Shown: positions 34,729 to 44,214, counted from the first letter of the stretch. The stretch is 64,000 nucleotides of DNA from Cryobacterium sp. SO1 (GCF_004210215.2 NZ_CP067394.1:3968001-4032000), one strand, 5' to 3'. Translations and numbers: made by a program. Notes: generated by a model not told the origin, from the sequence alone.

Positions 34729-35624
34729 CAGCCGGCCGCCGGTTCCGGCTCGGTCAGGGACAGGGCGGGACGGCGCATCCGGTCGAAGACGAGCCGGCCC
34801 AGCAGCACCAGCAGGTAGCCGGCCACCAGCACCAGCACCACGGTGGCGCCGCTGGGCAGGTCGATGCCGGCGGAAACGGACGCCTCGAAGCCCACGGCCA
34901 GCCCCACCCAGGCGCACAGCGCGGCGAAGCCGGCGGCGAGCGGGAAGAGCAGCCAGAGCCGCACCGTGATCAGCCGGGCGACGGCGCCGGGCACGATGAG
35001 CACCGCAAGGACGAGCAGGTTGCCGACCGCGCTCGACGCGGCGACCACCACGAGGGCGATGGCAACGTTGAGCACCAGGTCGAGCAGCAGTGGACGGTAA
35101 CCGGCCGCGGCGAGGGCGGTGCGGTCGAACGCCCGGAACACCTGCTGCTTGAGGGTCAGGCCCACCAGGAGCAGGGCGATCGCGCAGATGACGAGGGTCT
35201 GGGTCACCTCGGCTGCCGTCACCGTGAGCAGCCGGCCGAAGAGCAGCTGTTCGAGCTGGCCGGCGTAGTTGGTCTGCCGGGAGACCACCAGGATGCCGAT
35301 GCTGAACATGGCTGTGAAGACGATCGCGATCGCCGCATCCCCCGATACGGCCCGCCGGGTGATCACGGTGAGCACGATCGCGGCCAGGACGGCGGCGATC
35401 ATGGCGCCGACGAAGAGTCCCTCGCGGCCGCCCCAGACAAACCCGATGGCGATGCCGGGGAAGACCGAGTGGGTGAGGCCGTCACTGATGAATTCGAGGC
35501 TGCGCAGGTTGACGAGCACGCCGACAATGCCGGCGACCAGGCTGAGGGCGAGCAGCACCACGAGCGCCCGCGCCATGAACGGCAGGGAGAACGCTGTGAC
35601 GAGGGGCCCGAGCAGGTCGGCCAT
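34728..35624 (-). CDS. znuB: Zinc ABC transporter permease, first copy
   Basis: An ABC-3 permease of 298 residues: [30 protein letters not shown] (the conserved H..FPG segment), eight or so helices, and [21 protein letters not shown]. It is related to, but clearly distinct from, the second permease. Starts directly after the znuC stop. Moves Zn2+ delivered by ZnuA across the membrane, powered by ZnuC. Confidence 0.92.
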   Translation of the reverse strand: MADLLGPLVTAFSLPFMARALVVLLALSLVAGIVGVLVNLRSLEFISDGLTHSVFPGIAIGFVWGGREGLFVGAMIAAVLAAIVLTVITRRAVSGDAAIAIVFTAMFSIGILVVSRQTNYAGQLEQLLFGRLLTVTAAEVTQTLVICAIALLLVGLTLKQQVFRAFDRTALAAAGYRPLLLDLVLNVAIALVVVAASSAVGNLLVLAVLIVPGAVARLITVRLWLLFPLAAGFAALCAWVGLAVGFEASVSAGIDLPSGATVVLVLVAGYLLVLLGRLVFDRMRRPALSLTEPEPAAG

Positions 35625-36416
35625 TCAGTGGCCTTCGTGGCCGGGGATGACCAGGGTGTGCTGGTCCATCTCGACGCCGACCTCGTGGAAGGTGCGCTGC
35701 ACGTTCTCGAGGGTGAGCACGCTTTCGCGGGGGCCGAAGGCCACCTGGCTGCCGTTGAGCAGCAGCACCCGTTCGCAGACGGCCCTGGCCAGTTCGAGGT
35801 CGTGGGTGGAGACGAGCACGGCGACGCCGTCGGCCTTGAGCCGCTCCACGGTGCCGACGAGGGCATCCCGGTTGGACTGGTCCAGTCCGTTGAAGGGTTC
35901 ATCGAGCAGCAACAGCCGGGGGCCGGCCGCCACGGCACGGGCGAGCAGACCGCGCTGCTGCTGACCGCCGGAGAGCTCACCGAACCGGGTCTTGGCCAGG
36001 TGGCCGAGGCCCACCGTCTCCAGGGCCGCGGCGACGGCATGGCGGTCCTTCTTGCCCGGCAGGCGCAGCCAGCCGAGTGCGCGGTAGCGGCCCATCATGA
36101 CGACCTGCTCGAGGCTGACCGGGAACTCGGGGTCGAGCTCGTCGGTCTGCGGTACGTATCCGACGGTGCCTGCCGGGGCCGTCGCCTGGCCGAGCACCTC
36201 GACGGTGCCCTCCGTACGGTGGATCAGGCCCAGGATGCCCTTGAGCAGGGTGGACTTGCCCGACCCGTTCGGGCCGATCAGCGCGATGGCCTCACCGGCA
36301 TGCAGATCGAAGTCGATGCCGGTGAGGGCGGGAGTCTGGGCGTAGGCGAACGAGGCCCCGGAGACGCGCAGGGCGAGCGGTGCGGCCATCCGCTGCTGAG
36401 AAGGGTTCTCGTTCAC
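35625..36416 (-). CDS. znuC: Zinc ABC transporter ATP-binding protein
   Basis: ATPase of 263 residues: Walker A GPNGSGKSTLL, Q-loop VPQTDELDPEFPVS, signature LSGGQQQR, Walker B LLLLDEPFNGLD, and switch His STHDLELAR. The C-terminus ends with a metal-binding-looking HEVGVEMDQHTLVIPGHEGH. Seven bases downstream of znuA in the same operon. Confidence 0.94.
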   Translation of the reverse strand: MNENPSQQRMAAPLALRVSGASFAYAQTPALTGIDFDLHAGEAIALIGPNGSGKSTLLKGILGLIHRTEGTVEVLGQATAPAGTVGYVPQTDELDPEFPVSLEQVVMMGRYRALGWLRLPGKKDRHAVAAALETVGLGHLAKTRFGELSGGQQQRGLLARAVAAGPRLLLLDEPFNGLDQSNRDALVGTVERLKADGVAVLVSTHDLELARAVCERVLLLNGSQVAFGPRESVLTLENVQRTFHEVGVEMDQHTLVIPGHEGH

Positions 36417-36423
36417 GGTTCAA

Positions 36424-37458
36424 CTATTGCAGGTCGGCGGGCACGGCGCTGGGCGTCACACCCCAGGACTCCAGGATGAGTCGCACATTGTGCAGCTGGG
36501 TGGCGACGTAGGTGGCGCCGTCACTGTCGGCCGGTCCGAGCGAGTCGCCGTAGAGGGCGTCCTCGCCGGAGTAGACGGCGACCCCGGCTTCGGCGGCGAT
36601 GGTGTCGGCCGCCTTCGGGTTGATGGAGGCCTCGGAGAAGACGGCTTCGACCCCGGTGGCCTTGACGGCGGCGACGAGGGCGTCGATTTCGGCGGCGCTC
36701 GGCTCGGCGTTGTCATCGAAGCTCGGGATGACGCTGCCGACGTACGTGATGTCGTACGCGGCGGTGAAGTAGCCGAAGGCGTCGTGGTTGCTCACCAGCA
36801 GGCGCTCGTCGGAGGGAACGGTGTCGATGTTCTCTCGGATCCAGGCGTCGAGCTCGGCGAGCTGGCCGGCATAGACGGCCTCGTTCGCCTCGAAGTCCGC
36901 GGCGTGCGTGCTGCTGGCCGCGGCCAGGCCGTCGGCGATGGTGGCGACCATGGTCTCGGCGTTCGACACGTCGGTCCAGATGTGCGGGTTGCCGCCGGCG
37001 TGGTCGTGGTCGTGTTCCTCGGTGGCTTCCCCGGCGGCTTCGTCGTCGTGGGCGGCTTCGTCCTCGTGGCCGGCCTCGCCGTCCAGGATGGTGATGCCCT
37101 CGTCGGAGTCGATCGTGATGCCGTCGAAGCCGGAGGCCTCGATGGCGTCGTCGAGCCACTCCTCGAGCCCCACACCGTTGATCACGAGCACGTCGGCCTC
37201 GCCGAGGGCCGTGAGGTCGGCGACCGAGGGGTCGTAGCTGTGCGCGCTCTGGTTGGGCTGGATCAGCTGGGTGATGCTGACGCCGTCGGTGTCGCCGACG
37301 ACGTTGCGGGTGAGGTCGGCGATCTGGGTGGTCGTGGCGACGACCTTGAGGTCGCCGTCCGATCCCGTCGCGGCGTTGGTGGCGGTCGTCGCGCATCCGG
37401 CCAGCGCGAGGGCGGCCGAGGCGGCCAGGGCGGGGAGGAGGAACTTGGGGGTCTTCAC
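36424..37458 (-). CDS. znuA: Zinc-binding lipoprotein ZnuA (ABC substrate-binding protein)
   Basis: Cluster A-I solute-binding lipoprotein of 344 residues: signal MKTPKFLLPALAASAALALAG with Cys at the lipobox, then the helix-linked two-lobe fold. A His/Asp/Glu-rich loop (GHEDEAAHDDEAA..., EEHDHDHAGGNPHIW) marks a zinc rather than manganese protein; ligands include His in QSAHSYDPS, NPHIW, SNHDAFGYF and Asp near the end (GDSLGPADSDG). GTG 37458 is the only start just before the signal peptide. A Zur/Fur-type box lies 21 bp upstream. Confidence 0.94.
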   Translation of the reverse strand: MKTPKFLLPALAASAALALAGCATTATNAATGSDGDLKVVATTTQIADLTRNVVGDTDGVSITQLIQPNQSAHSYDPSVADLTALGEADVLVINGVGLEEWLDDAIEASGFDGITIDSDEGITILDGEAGHEDEAAHDDEAAGEATEEHDHDHAGGNPHIWTDVSNAETMVATIADGLAAASSTHAADFEANEAVYAGQLAELDAWIRENIDTVPSDERLLVSNHDAFGYFTAAYDITYVGSVIPSFDDNAEPSAAEIDALVAAVKATGVEAVFSEASINPKAADTIAAEAGVAVYSGEDALYGDSLGPADSDGATYVATQLHNVRLILESWGVTPSAVPADLQ

Positions 37459-37478
37459 CTGTGGAACGCTACGCCTAT

Positions 37479-37493
37479 TGATAATGATTGTCA
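37479..37493 (-). promoter_or_regulatory. Zur/Fur-type operator upstream of znuA
   Basis: TGATAATGATTGTCA, a 7-1-7 palindrome with a single mismatched pair, nearly identical to the TGATAATNATTATCA core of zinc/iron uptake regulators. Centred 28 bp upstream of the znuA start. Because the operon ends with zur, Zn-dependent feedback repression is the natural reading. Confidence 0.85.
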
Positions 37494-37519
37494 AAACCAT
37501 TAGAACGGGCGTTCGGGGC

Positions 37520-38239
37520 TCATAGGTGCCGCAGATACCGCTCAGGGGCATCAAGGAAACTGGCCCAATTGGTGACCAGGTCGAGGTCCCGCCACGCCAT
37601 CTCGCGCAGCCCCCACTCACCCACCTCGAGAATCTGTGCGCCGGGCAGAGCGGCGAGCAGCGGTGAGTGCGTCGACATGATCACCTGCGAGCCGCCGTCG
37701 GCCAGCAGGCCCTTGAGGTGGCCGAGCAGCGCCAGGCAGCCCGAGAAGGAGAGCGCCGATTCCGGTTCGTCGAGCACCCAGAGACCCCGCCCGCGGAACT
37801 TGTCGATGGCCAGCTCGAGGAACGATTCGCCGTGCGAGAACTCGTGGAATCGCGGCTCGGGCTTACTGCCCGGGTTCTCCTCCAGGTAGGTGAAGAAGCC
37901 GTGCATGGTCTCGGCGCGCAGAAAGTAGCCGCGGCGGGTGCTGCCGCCGCTGCGCACCAGCCGCAGGTGATCGTGCAGCGGTGACTCACTCACCCGGGAG
38001 GAGTTGCGTGCGCCGGTGGAGCCGCCCTCCGGCGAGAGGCCCCAGGCCAGGGCGACGGCCTCCACCAGGGTGGACTTGCCGGCACCGTTCTCGCCGACGA
38101 AGACCGTGGCCGGCCCCAGGTCGAGTCCGCTCTCGAGCAGTTGCGCCACCGGCGGCAGGGTGGCCGGCCAGGCACTCCTGGCCAGCGGATGCAGGGGGTC
38201 TTCCTCAATCCGGCGCAGGGGCGTGCTCTCAAAGGCCAT
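37520..38239 (-). CDS. AAA/ABC-type ATPase of unknown role
   Basis: A 239-residue stand-alone ATPase: Walker A FVGENGAGKSTLVEAVA (about residues 48-64), a short middle, Walker B GLWVLDEPESALSFSGC and the H-loop IMSTHSPLLAAL. No signature of a membrane partner; it looks like the small, SMC/OLD-like AAA_21 group. The start at ATG 38239 has GGGGAGGA upstream. It ends 62 bp before znuA in the same orientation, but the Zur box between them argues for separate control. Confidence 0.88.
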   Translation of the reverse strand: MAFESTPLRRIEEDPLHPLARSAWPATLPPVAQLLESGLDLGPATVFVGENGAGKSTLVEAVALAWGLSPEGGSTGARNSSRVSESPLHDHLRLVRSGGSTRRGYFLRAETMHGFFTYLEENPGSKPEPRFHEFSHGESFLELAIDKFRGRGLWVLDEPESALSFSGCLALLGHLKGLLADGGSQVIMSTHSPLLAALPGAQILEVGEWGLREMAWRDLDLVTNWASFLDAPERYLRHL

Positions 38240-38496
38240 GCCCCATCCTCCCCCGCCGCCCGGCGGTCGGGGCATCCCGCTCTCGACGTAGTGGGGCGGC
38301 GCCCGCGGGCCCAGGCTCGCGGGCCGCAAGGTGCGCCCGCTTGCTGCACCCCCCCGTCAGCGGCGTCGAAGGGAGACGTTGCCGCATCTCGGCGAGCCAG
38401 CCATCCGCGACATCAGCCACGAGCCCCCATCAGCACTCCCGATGGGGAATTCTGCGGCAACTCGCGGTGGCGACGCCCGCCGTCTACTCTGTTGCC

Positions 38497-39198
38497 ATGA
38501 GAGCACGCGCCGGCAAGGGCACCACCCCACCCGCCGGAAGCTTGCCCGGCCCGGCCCGCTCCGGTCGGATTGCCCGGGTCGGTCGGGCCGCCAGGGTGGC
38601 GCCGCCGGCCACTGCACAGCCGAACTCTGCACAGCCGAACTCTGCACAGCCGGCCCCGACCGCGATGCTCCGTCCGTGGCGACTCGGCGACGCGGCCGGC
38701 CTGCAGAGCGCCTTCGCAGGCAGCGACGACCTCGCCGCCCAGTTCGGCGCCTTCGAGCTGTCCACGATCGCCCGCTGCCAGAGCTTCATCGCCGACAACC
38801 TCGCACCGGCCACGGTCTCCCGGCAGAACTTCGCCATCAGCGTCGACGGCATCGCGGTGGGCAACGTGGGCATCGGCAGCATGGAGCACCGGCACGGCAC
38901 CGGCTGGGTCTACTACTGGGTCTCGGCCGAGGCGCGCGGGCAGGGCCTGGCGACGCTCGCGCTCGCGTCGATCGCCGCCTGGGCCTTCACCGAGCAGGGT
39001 CTGCACCGGCTCGAGCTCGGGCATCGCACCAACAATCCGGCCTCCTGCCGGGTCGCCGCCAAGGCGGGCTTCGCCTTCGAGGGCATCGAGCGGCAGAAAC
39101 TCAAGTACGGCACCGAGCGCTTCGACGTCGAGACGCACGCCAGGCTCCGCACGGATACCCCTCCCCCGGTCCGCCCGCTGCCCACCGCCACCTTCTAG
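38497..39198 (+). CDS. GNAT family N-acetyltransferase (RimJ/RimL type)
   Basis: Acetyl-CoA-dependent acetyltransferase. The catalytic domain begins MLRPWRLGDAAGLQSAF and shows VYYWVSAEARGQGLATLALASIAAWAF (acetyl-CoA pyrophosphate loop R-x-x-G-x-A) and LHRLELGHRTNNPASCRVAAKAGFAFEG (GNAT motif B), typical of RimJ-like enzymes acting on N-termini or small amines. From ATG 38497 the protein has 233 residues, with a Pro/Ala-rich N-terminal extension containing a 15-bp repeat (AQPNS units). ATG 38665 would give a standard 177-residue enzyme. Neither start has a clear RBS. Confidence 0.85.
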   Translation: MRARAGKGTTPPAGSLPGPARSGRIARVGRAARVAPPATAQPNSAQPNSAQPAPTAMLRPWRLGDAAGLQSAFAGSDDLAAQFGAFELSTIARCQSFIADNLAPATVSRQNFAISVDGIAVGNVGIGSMEHRHGTGWVYYWVSAEARGQGLATLALASIAAWAFTEQGLHRLELGHRTNNPASCRVAAKAGFAFEGIERQKLKYGTERFDVETHARLRTDTPPPVRPLPTATF

Positions 39199-39218
39199 GC
39201 CCGAGCAACCGACCAGCC

Positions 39219-39998
39219 ATGTCGCCGCACTCCGTTGCCCCCGCCGAGGTGATCGACCGGCTGCGCGCGGCGGGGTGCGTGTTCGCCGAGGAGGAGGCCC
39301 GGCTGCTGCTCGCGGCCGCCGGCGACCCAGCCGATCTGGAACGATTGCTGCGCCTGCGCACCTCCGGCCTGCCGCTCGAACAGGTGCTCGGCTGGGTGGA
39401 CTTCTGTGATCTGCGGATCACCGTGCGGCCGGGAGTGTTCGTGCCCCGCCGTCGCACCGGCCTGCTGGTGAAGCGGGCGGCCCGGCTCATCCGGCCGGGC
39501 GCGGTCGTGGTCGACCTCTGCTGCGGCACGGGCGCCGTCGGCGCCGTTCTTCTCATCGAGGAGCCCACGCTGACCCTCTACGCCGTGGACATCGACCCGG
39601 CGGCCACGGCGTGCGCCCGGGAGAACATCGCCCCGAGCGGCGGTACGGCACTGACCGGAGACCTGTTCGCCCCGTTGCCGCCCGGCCTGCTCGACCGGGT
39701 CGACGTCGTCGTGGCGAACGCCCCTTACGTGCCGACGGATGCCATCGCGCGGATGCCGCCGGAAGCGCGGCTGCACGAGGCCCGGATCGCGCTGGACGGC
39801 GGCCCTGACGGCCTCGAGGTGCAGCGGCGCCTCGTGGCGGCGGCGCCGGACTGGCTGGCGCCCGGCGGGCATCTGCTCGTGGAGACCAGCGCGGGGCAGG
39901 CCGCACACACCGCGGCGATCTTCGCACGGCACGGGCTCGCCCCTCGCGTCGTGCACTCCCGGAAGCTGGACGCCACCGTGGTGATCGGCACCGTGTGA
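39219..39998 (+). CDS. HemK/PrmC-like SAM-dependent methyltransferase
   Basis: A 259-residue putative N5-glutamine methyltransferase homologue. An N-terminal helical domain (about 1-70) contains PLEQVLGWVDFCDLRITVRPGVFVPRRRT, as in PrmC. The SAM domain follows with VVDLCCGTGAVG, an acidic VDIDPAA and the catalytic-type NAPYVPTD in place of NPPY. The substrate may therefore not be release factor; similar standalone homologues are common in this group. Its last codons and stop lie in a 14-bp tandem repeat. Confidence 0.85.
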   Translation: MSPHSVAPAEVIDRLRAAGCVFAEEEARLLLAAAGDPADLERLLRLRTSGLPLEQVLGWVDFCDLRITVRPGVFVPRRRTGLLVKRAARLIRPGAVVVDLCCGTGAVGAVLLIEEPTLTLYAVDIDPAATACARENIAPSGGTALTGDLFAPLPPGLLDRVDVVVANAPYVPTDAIARMPPEARLHEARIALDGGPDGLEVQRRLVAAAPDWLAPGGHLLVETSAGQAAHTAAIFARHGLAPRVVHSRKLDATVVIGTV

Positions 39999-40034
39999 TC
40001 GGCACCGTGTGATGGGCGCCACGTGAGCGGCACC
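39979..40034. repeat. 14-bp tandem repeat over the methyltransferase stop codon
   Basis: Four 14-bp units based on GTGTGATCGGCACC (first and last diverged). The methyltransferase stop (TGA 39996-39998) and the GTG of the next frame (40023) are both inside it, so copy-number change would move the ends of both. Confidence 0.85.
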
Positions 40035-40457
40035 CGCCAGGCCCAACCATCGCGCGCCTCAGTCCTCGCGGTCGGCGGCACCGCGGTCTTCCTCGCCGAG
40101 CTGCCGCTGACATCGCCCGTGCCGCTGGTCCTCACCCCGGTCGCCAGTGGCCTGGTCCTCTGGGCCACCTGGACCCACCGTTGGCAGCGGCTCGGCCTCT
40201 CCCGTCCGCCGCGGGGCGCCGTCAGCGGGTCAGCGTGGCTCCCGGTGGCGCTGCCCCTGGTGCTGGTTCTGGCACTGGTCGTCGCGACCACCGGCGGGCT
40301 CTTCGCGGCGTGCATGTATCTGCGCGTCGGCAGCATCTGGCCGGCGATCCTGTTCCACGCCGGATTCGACGCGGCCCAGTTGGGCAGCGTGCACCAGACC
40401 CCGCCCACGGTGGATGCCTGCTCAACGAGGCTGACCAGGTCACTCTCGAGTGCGTGA
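40023..40457 (+). pseudogene. Truncated CPBP-family intramembrane protease
   Basis: A 144-codon frame whose end reads GGLFAACMYLRVGSIWPAILFHAGFDAAQL, the last conserved block of CPBP (Abi/Rce1-like) membrane proteases, including the metal-ligand His. The earlier EExxxR motif and the H of motif 2 are missing: after two helices the sequence jumps straight to this block. I infer an internal deletion that left the frame open, so the product would be inactive. A shortened but expressed protein cannot be excluded. Confidence 0.6.
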
Positions 40458-40477
40458 GCGTTCGCTGCGCCCCCTGT

Positions 40478-40513
40478 GGCCCAATGCACCAGCTATAGCT
40501 GGCGCATCGGGCC
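40478..40513 (-). terminator. Terminator of the 2-oxoacid dehydrogenase operon
   Basis: Arms GGCCCAATGCACCAGCT and AGCTGGCGCATCGGGCC around AT. The two mismatches are A/C on the plus strand but become G-U wobbles in minus-strand RNA, so the hairpin is stable only when read leftward, as expected 46 bp after the E2 stop. Confidence 0.78.
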
Positions 40514-40558
40514 GTGCGGGGTGCAGCGAGCGTCGCGGAGGGCGGACCACCCCGTCGG

Positions 40559-42022
40559 CTACTCCAGGAGCAGCGCCGGCTCCTCGATGATGCTGGCCAC
40601 GTCGGCGAGGAAGCGGCTGGCCACGTCGCCGTCGACCACACGGTGGTCGAAGCTGGCGCCGATGGTGGTCACGAAGCGCGGGCGCACCTCGCCGTCGACC
40701 ACCCAGGGCTTGAGCTTGATCGTGCCGAGCGCCACAATCCCGGCCTCGCCGGAGTTGAGGATCGGCGTGCCGGTGTCCATGCCGAAGACACCGATGTTGG
40801 TGATCGTGATGGTGCCGTTGGCCATCTCGGCGGGGCTGGTCTTGCCGTCGCGGGCCGTGATGGTGAGCTTCTCCAGGGCACCGGCCAGCTCGAGCAGGCT
40901 CATGTCCTGGGCTTCCTTGATGTTGGGCACGATCAGGCCGCGCGGGGTGGCCGCGGCGATGCCGAGGTTCACGTAGTGCTTGATCACGATCTCCTCGTCG
41001 GTGAAGACCGAGTTGACCGTGGGGTTGCGCCGCACGGCCCAGATCATGGCCTTGGCCATGATCAGCAGCGGCGACACCTTGACCCCGGCGAAGTCGGTGG
41101 AGACCTTGAGCCGCTTGACGAACTCCATCGTGCGGGTGGCGTCCACATCGACGAACAGGCTCACGTGCGGGGCGGTGAAGGCGCTCTTCACCATGGTCTG
41201 GGCGATCACCTTGCGCACGCCCTTGACGGGGATGTGCTCTTCGCGGTCCGTCGGCCACTCCGGCGTCTGGATATTGCGGAACACGCTGGCCTGGGTGGCC
41301 TCGCGCAGCACGTCCTCCCGGGTGACATCGCCGAACCGGCCGGTCGCTTCGACCTGGCTGATGTCGACGCCGAGGTCCTTGGCGAGCTTGCGGATCGGCG
41401 GCTTGGTGATCACGGGACCGGCGGGCTTGGCGGGCGCGGATGCGGCGGGGGCGGCGGCCGACCGAGCCGGCGGCACCGGCCGCGACGGGCCGGTCGCGGC
41501 GGTGGTCGAGCGGGGACCCGAGGCGGCCGCGCCGCCCTGCGGGGGTGCGGTCGCCGCGGCGGCGAGGGCTTCGTGCGCCGCGGTCGGGACCACGTGCCGG
41601 CGCCGGCGGGTGGGCATCGAGGCAGCGGCGCCGCGACCCACGAGCACGGCCGGGGACTCTTCGGCGGGTTCCTGCGAGATGGTGCCGCCCGCATCCCGAG
41701 CGGCATCGGCGAGGTCGTCGGCGGCCGGGGCGGCCGGAGTCGCGGCAGCCGGGGCGGGTGCGGCGCTGTCGGGGGCGCCGGCCTCGGAGAGGATCGTGAT
41801 GATGACGGTGCCCACATCGACGGTGGTGCCCGGTTCGACGAGGATCTCGCCGACGACGCCCACGTAGGGTGAGGGCAGTTCAACGAGGGACTTGGCGGTT
41901 TCGATCTCGACGAGCACCTGGTTGATCGAGATGGTGTCGCCGGGGGCGACCTTCCACTCGACGATTTCGGCCTCGGTCAGGCCCTCGCCCACGTCGGGGA
42001 GGGTGAATCGGGAGACGCTCAT
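40559..42022 (-). CDS. bkdC: 2-oxoacid dehydrogenase E2, dihydrolipoamide acyltransferase
   Basis: E2 core of a branched-chain-type 2-oxoacid dehydrogenase complex, 487 residues. One lipoyl domain (residues 1-80; lipoyl Lys44 in ETAKSLVE), a long Ala/Pro linker, a peripheral-subunit-binding domain (about 205-240, [19 protein letters not shown]) and the catalytic domain ending [19 protein letters not shown], with active-site His and Asp. It transfers the acyl group from E1 to CoA. Third gene of the operon. Confidence 0.94.
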   Translation of the reverse strand: MSVSRFTLPDVGEGLTEAEIVEWKVAPGDTISINQVLVEIETAKSLVELPSPYVGVVGEILVEPGTTVDVGTVIITILSEAGAPDSAAPAPAAATPAAPAADDLADAARDAGGTISQEPAEESPAVLVGRGAAASMPTRRRRHVVPTAAHEALAAAATAPPQGGAAASGPRSTTAATGPSRPVPPARSAAAPAASAPAKPAGPVITKPPIRKLAKDLGVDISQVEATGRFGDVTREDVLREATQASVFRNIQTPEWPTDREEHIPVKGVRKVIAQTMVKSAFTAPHVSLFVDVDATRTMEFVKRLKVSTDFAGVKVSPLLIMAKAMIWAVRRNPTVNSVFTDEEIVIKHYVNLGIAAATPRGLIVPNIKEAQDMSLLELAGALEKLTITARDGKTSPAEMANGTITITNIGVFGMDTGTPILNSGEAGIVALGTIKLKPWVVDGEVRPRFVTTIGASFDHRVVDGDVASRFLADVASIIEEPALLLE

Positions 42023-42048
42023 GGGGTGCCTTTCACAGCGGGGGACGG

Positions 42049-43062
42049 TTAGAAGGCGAGGGAGCGGTCGACGGCTTCGAGCACCCTGTCCGGGCTGGGC
42101 AGGTAGTGCGTCTCCACCGCGGCGGGCGGGAACGGCGTGTCGAAGCCGGAGACCCGCAGCACGGGCGCCTCGAGCGAGTAGAAGGCCCGCTCGGTGACGG
42201 TGGCGGCGATCTCGGAGCCGACGCTGACGAAGCCGGCAGCCTCCTGCGCGACGACGAGGTGGCCGGTCTTGTGCACCGACTCGAGGATCGGTGCGTAGTC
42301 GATCGGTGAGATCGAGCGCAGGTCGATGACCTCGAGGCTGATGCCCTCGGCTGCGGCCAGTTCGGCGGCCTGCAACAGCACGCTCACCATGGCGCCGTGG
42401 CCGACGACGGTGACGCTCGTGCCGGTGCGGACCACCTTGCTGGCGTGCAGCGGGGTGCCGGGGGCGGTGAAGTCCACCTCGCCCTTGGGCCAGTAGCGGC
42501 TCTTGGGTTCGAAGAAGATCACCGGGTCGTTCGAGGCGATCGCTTCCCGCATCATCCAGTACGCGTCGTGCGGGTTGGACGGGCTCACCACGCGCAGCCC
42601 CGGGGTGTGCGCGAAGTACGCCTCCGGGCTCTCCTGATGGTGCTCGATCGAGCCGATGTGGCCGCCGTAGGGGATCCGCACGACGACGGGCATGGTGACG
42701 CCGCCCTCGTGCCGGTTGCGCATCCGGGCCAGCTGGCTGGTGATCTGGTCGAAGCCGGGGAAGACGAAGCCGTCGAACTGGATCTCGCAGACCGGCCGGT
42801 AGCCGCGCAGGGCCAGGCCGATGGCGGTGCCGATGATGCCGGACTCGGCCAGCGGGGTGTCCAGCACCCGCTTCTCACCGAACTCGGCGTGCAGGCCCTC
42901 CGTCACCCGGAAGACGCCGCCGAGCGGGCCGATGTCCTCGCCCATCATGAGCACCTGGGGGTCGTCGAGCATCGCTTGGCGCAGCCCCGCGTTGAGGGCC
43001 TTGGCCATCGGCAGGTTCGCGCGGGTCGGCGCGGCGTCGCGGTCGGTTGTCAGTGTGGTCAT
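42049..43062 (-). CDS. bkdB: 2-oxoacid dehydrogenase E1 component, beta subunit
   Basis: A 337-residue thiamine-diphosphate enzyme subunit: [40 protein letters not shown] with the conserved Glu-region for ThDP activation, and the C-terminal transketolase domain ([17 protein letters not shown]). It forms the alpha2-beta2 E1 that decarboxylates branched-chain 2-oxoacids (precursors of iso/anteiso fatty acids). Its ATG overlaps the E1 alpha stop by one base (TGATG). Confidence 0.94.
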   Translation of the reverse strand: MTTLTTDRDAAPTRANLPMAKALNAGLRQAMLDDPQVLMMGEDIGPLGGVFRVTEGLHAEFGEKRVLDTPLAESGIIGTAIGLALRGYRPVCEIQFDGFVFPGFDQITSQLARMRNRHEGGVTMPVVVRIPYGGHIGSIEHHQESPEAYFAHTPGLRVVSPSNPHDAYWMMREAIASNDPVIFFEPKSRYWPKGEVDFTAPGTPLHASKVVRTGTSVTVVGHGAMVSVLLQAAELAAAEGISLEVIDLRSISPIDYAPILESVHKTGHLVVAQEAAGFVSVGSEIAATVTERAFYSLEAPVLRVSGFDTPFPPAAVETHYLPSPDRVLEAVDRSLAF

Positions 43063-44210
43063 CAGGACTCACTCCCGTCGAACGACGTTTCGTAGGCGTC
43101 GAGCCAGGCTTTCTGTTCCACGACCAGCGGATGCGGTTCGGCGTAGACGTTGTCGAAGATGACCGAACGGTCCGGCGAGCTGATCTCCAGCGCGCGCCGG
43201 CGCACATCCGCGGCGTGGTCTGCGGCTTCTTCGTCGACGGAGTCGAGGAACTCCTGCTCGACGCCGAGGCGCTTGAGGTAGGCACGGAAGCGCACGATCG
43301 GGTCGCGGGCGACCCAGTAGGCCAGCTCGTCGGGGTCACGGTACTTGGTGGGGTCGTCGGCGGTGGTGTGGGCGCCGACCCGGTAGGTGAGCGCCTCGAT
43401 CAGTGACGGGCCGTGGCCGGCGCGGGCGTCGTCCATGTTCTTGGCGGTGACCGCGTAGCTGGCCAGCACGTCGTTGCCGTCGACCTGGATGCCGGGCATG
43501 CCGAAGCCGCCGGCGCGGAGGTACAGCGGGGTGCGCGACTGGCGGGAGACGGGCACCGAGATGGCCCAGTGGTTGTTCTGCATGAAGAACACCTGCGGGG
43601 TCTGGTAGCTGGCCGCGAAGACCAGGGCCTCGTTGGCGTCACCCTGCGAGGAGGCGCCGTCGCCGTAGTAGACGATCACCGCCTGGTCGGTCTCCGGGTT
43701 GCCCGTGGCCGTGGCGCCGTCCAGTTGCATTCCCATGGCATAGCCGGTGGCGTGCAGGGTCTGCGAGGCCAGCACCAGGGTGTAGAGGTGGAAGTTACCG
43801 TGCTCCTCTGGCGTCCAGCCGCCCAGGGTGACGCCGCGGAGCATCCGCAGGATGTCGACCATGTCCAGGCCGCGGATCATGCCGACAACGTGCTCGCGGT
43901 AGGACGGGAACACGTGGTCCTGCGCCCGGGTGGCGTAGGCGGAGCCGACCTGCGCGGCCTCCTGGCCGTGGCTGGGCACCCACAGGGCGAGTTGGCCCTG
44001 GCGTTGCAGGTTCGCGGCCTCGGTGTCGAACTTCCGCACGACGACCATGTCGCGGTAGAACCTGCGGTAGTCGGCCTCGGTGAGGCGCTCGAAGTAGGGC
44101 AGGAACTCGGCGGCCGAGTCGGACGGCGCGAACGCCCCCTCCGTCGACAGGAGCTGCACGGTCGGAGAGGTCAGAGTGCGCACGGGTGCGTCGTTGGAGG
44201 TCACTGGCAC
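43062..44210 (-). CDS. bkdA: 2-oxoacid dehydrogenase E1 component, alpha subunit
   Basis: A 382-residue subunit with the ThDP-binding motif GDGASSQGDANEALVFAASY...NN (about residues 185-215) and a regulatory-type YRVGAHTTADDPTKYRD loop. Substrate class (branched-chain rather than pyruvate) is inferred from the alpha/beta split and E2 linkage; an acetoin or pyruvate role is possible. It begins four bases after the aminotransferase gene, so all four are probably one operon. Confidence 0.93.
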   Translation of the reverse strand: MPVTSNDAPVRTLTSPTVQLLSTEGAFAPSDSAAEFLPYFERLTEADYRRFYRDMVVVRKFDTEAANLQRQGQLALWVPSHGQEAAQVGSAYATRAQDHVFPSYREHVVGMIRGLDMVDILRMLRGVTLGGWTPEEHGNFHLYTLVLASQTLHATGYAMGMQLDGATATGNPETDQAVIVYYGDGASSQGDANEALVFAASYQTPQVFFMQNNHWAISVPVSRQSRTPLYLRAGGFGMPGIQVDGNDVLASYAVTAKNMDDARAGHGPSLIEALTYRVGAHTTADDPTKYRDPDELAYWVARDPIVRFRAYLKRLGVEQEFLDSVDEEAADHAADVRRRALEISSPDRSVIFDNVYAEPHPLVVEQKAWLDAYETSFDGSES

Positions 44211-44214
44211 CGTA

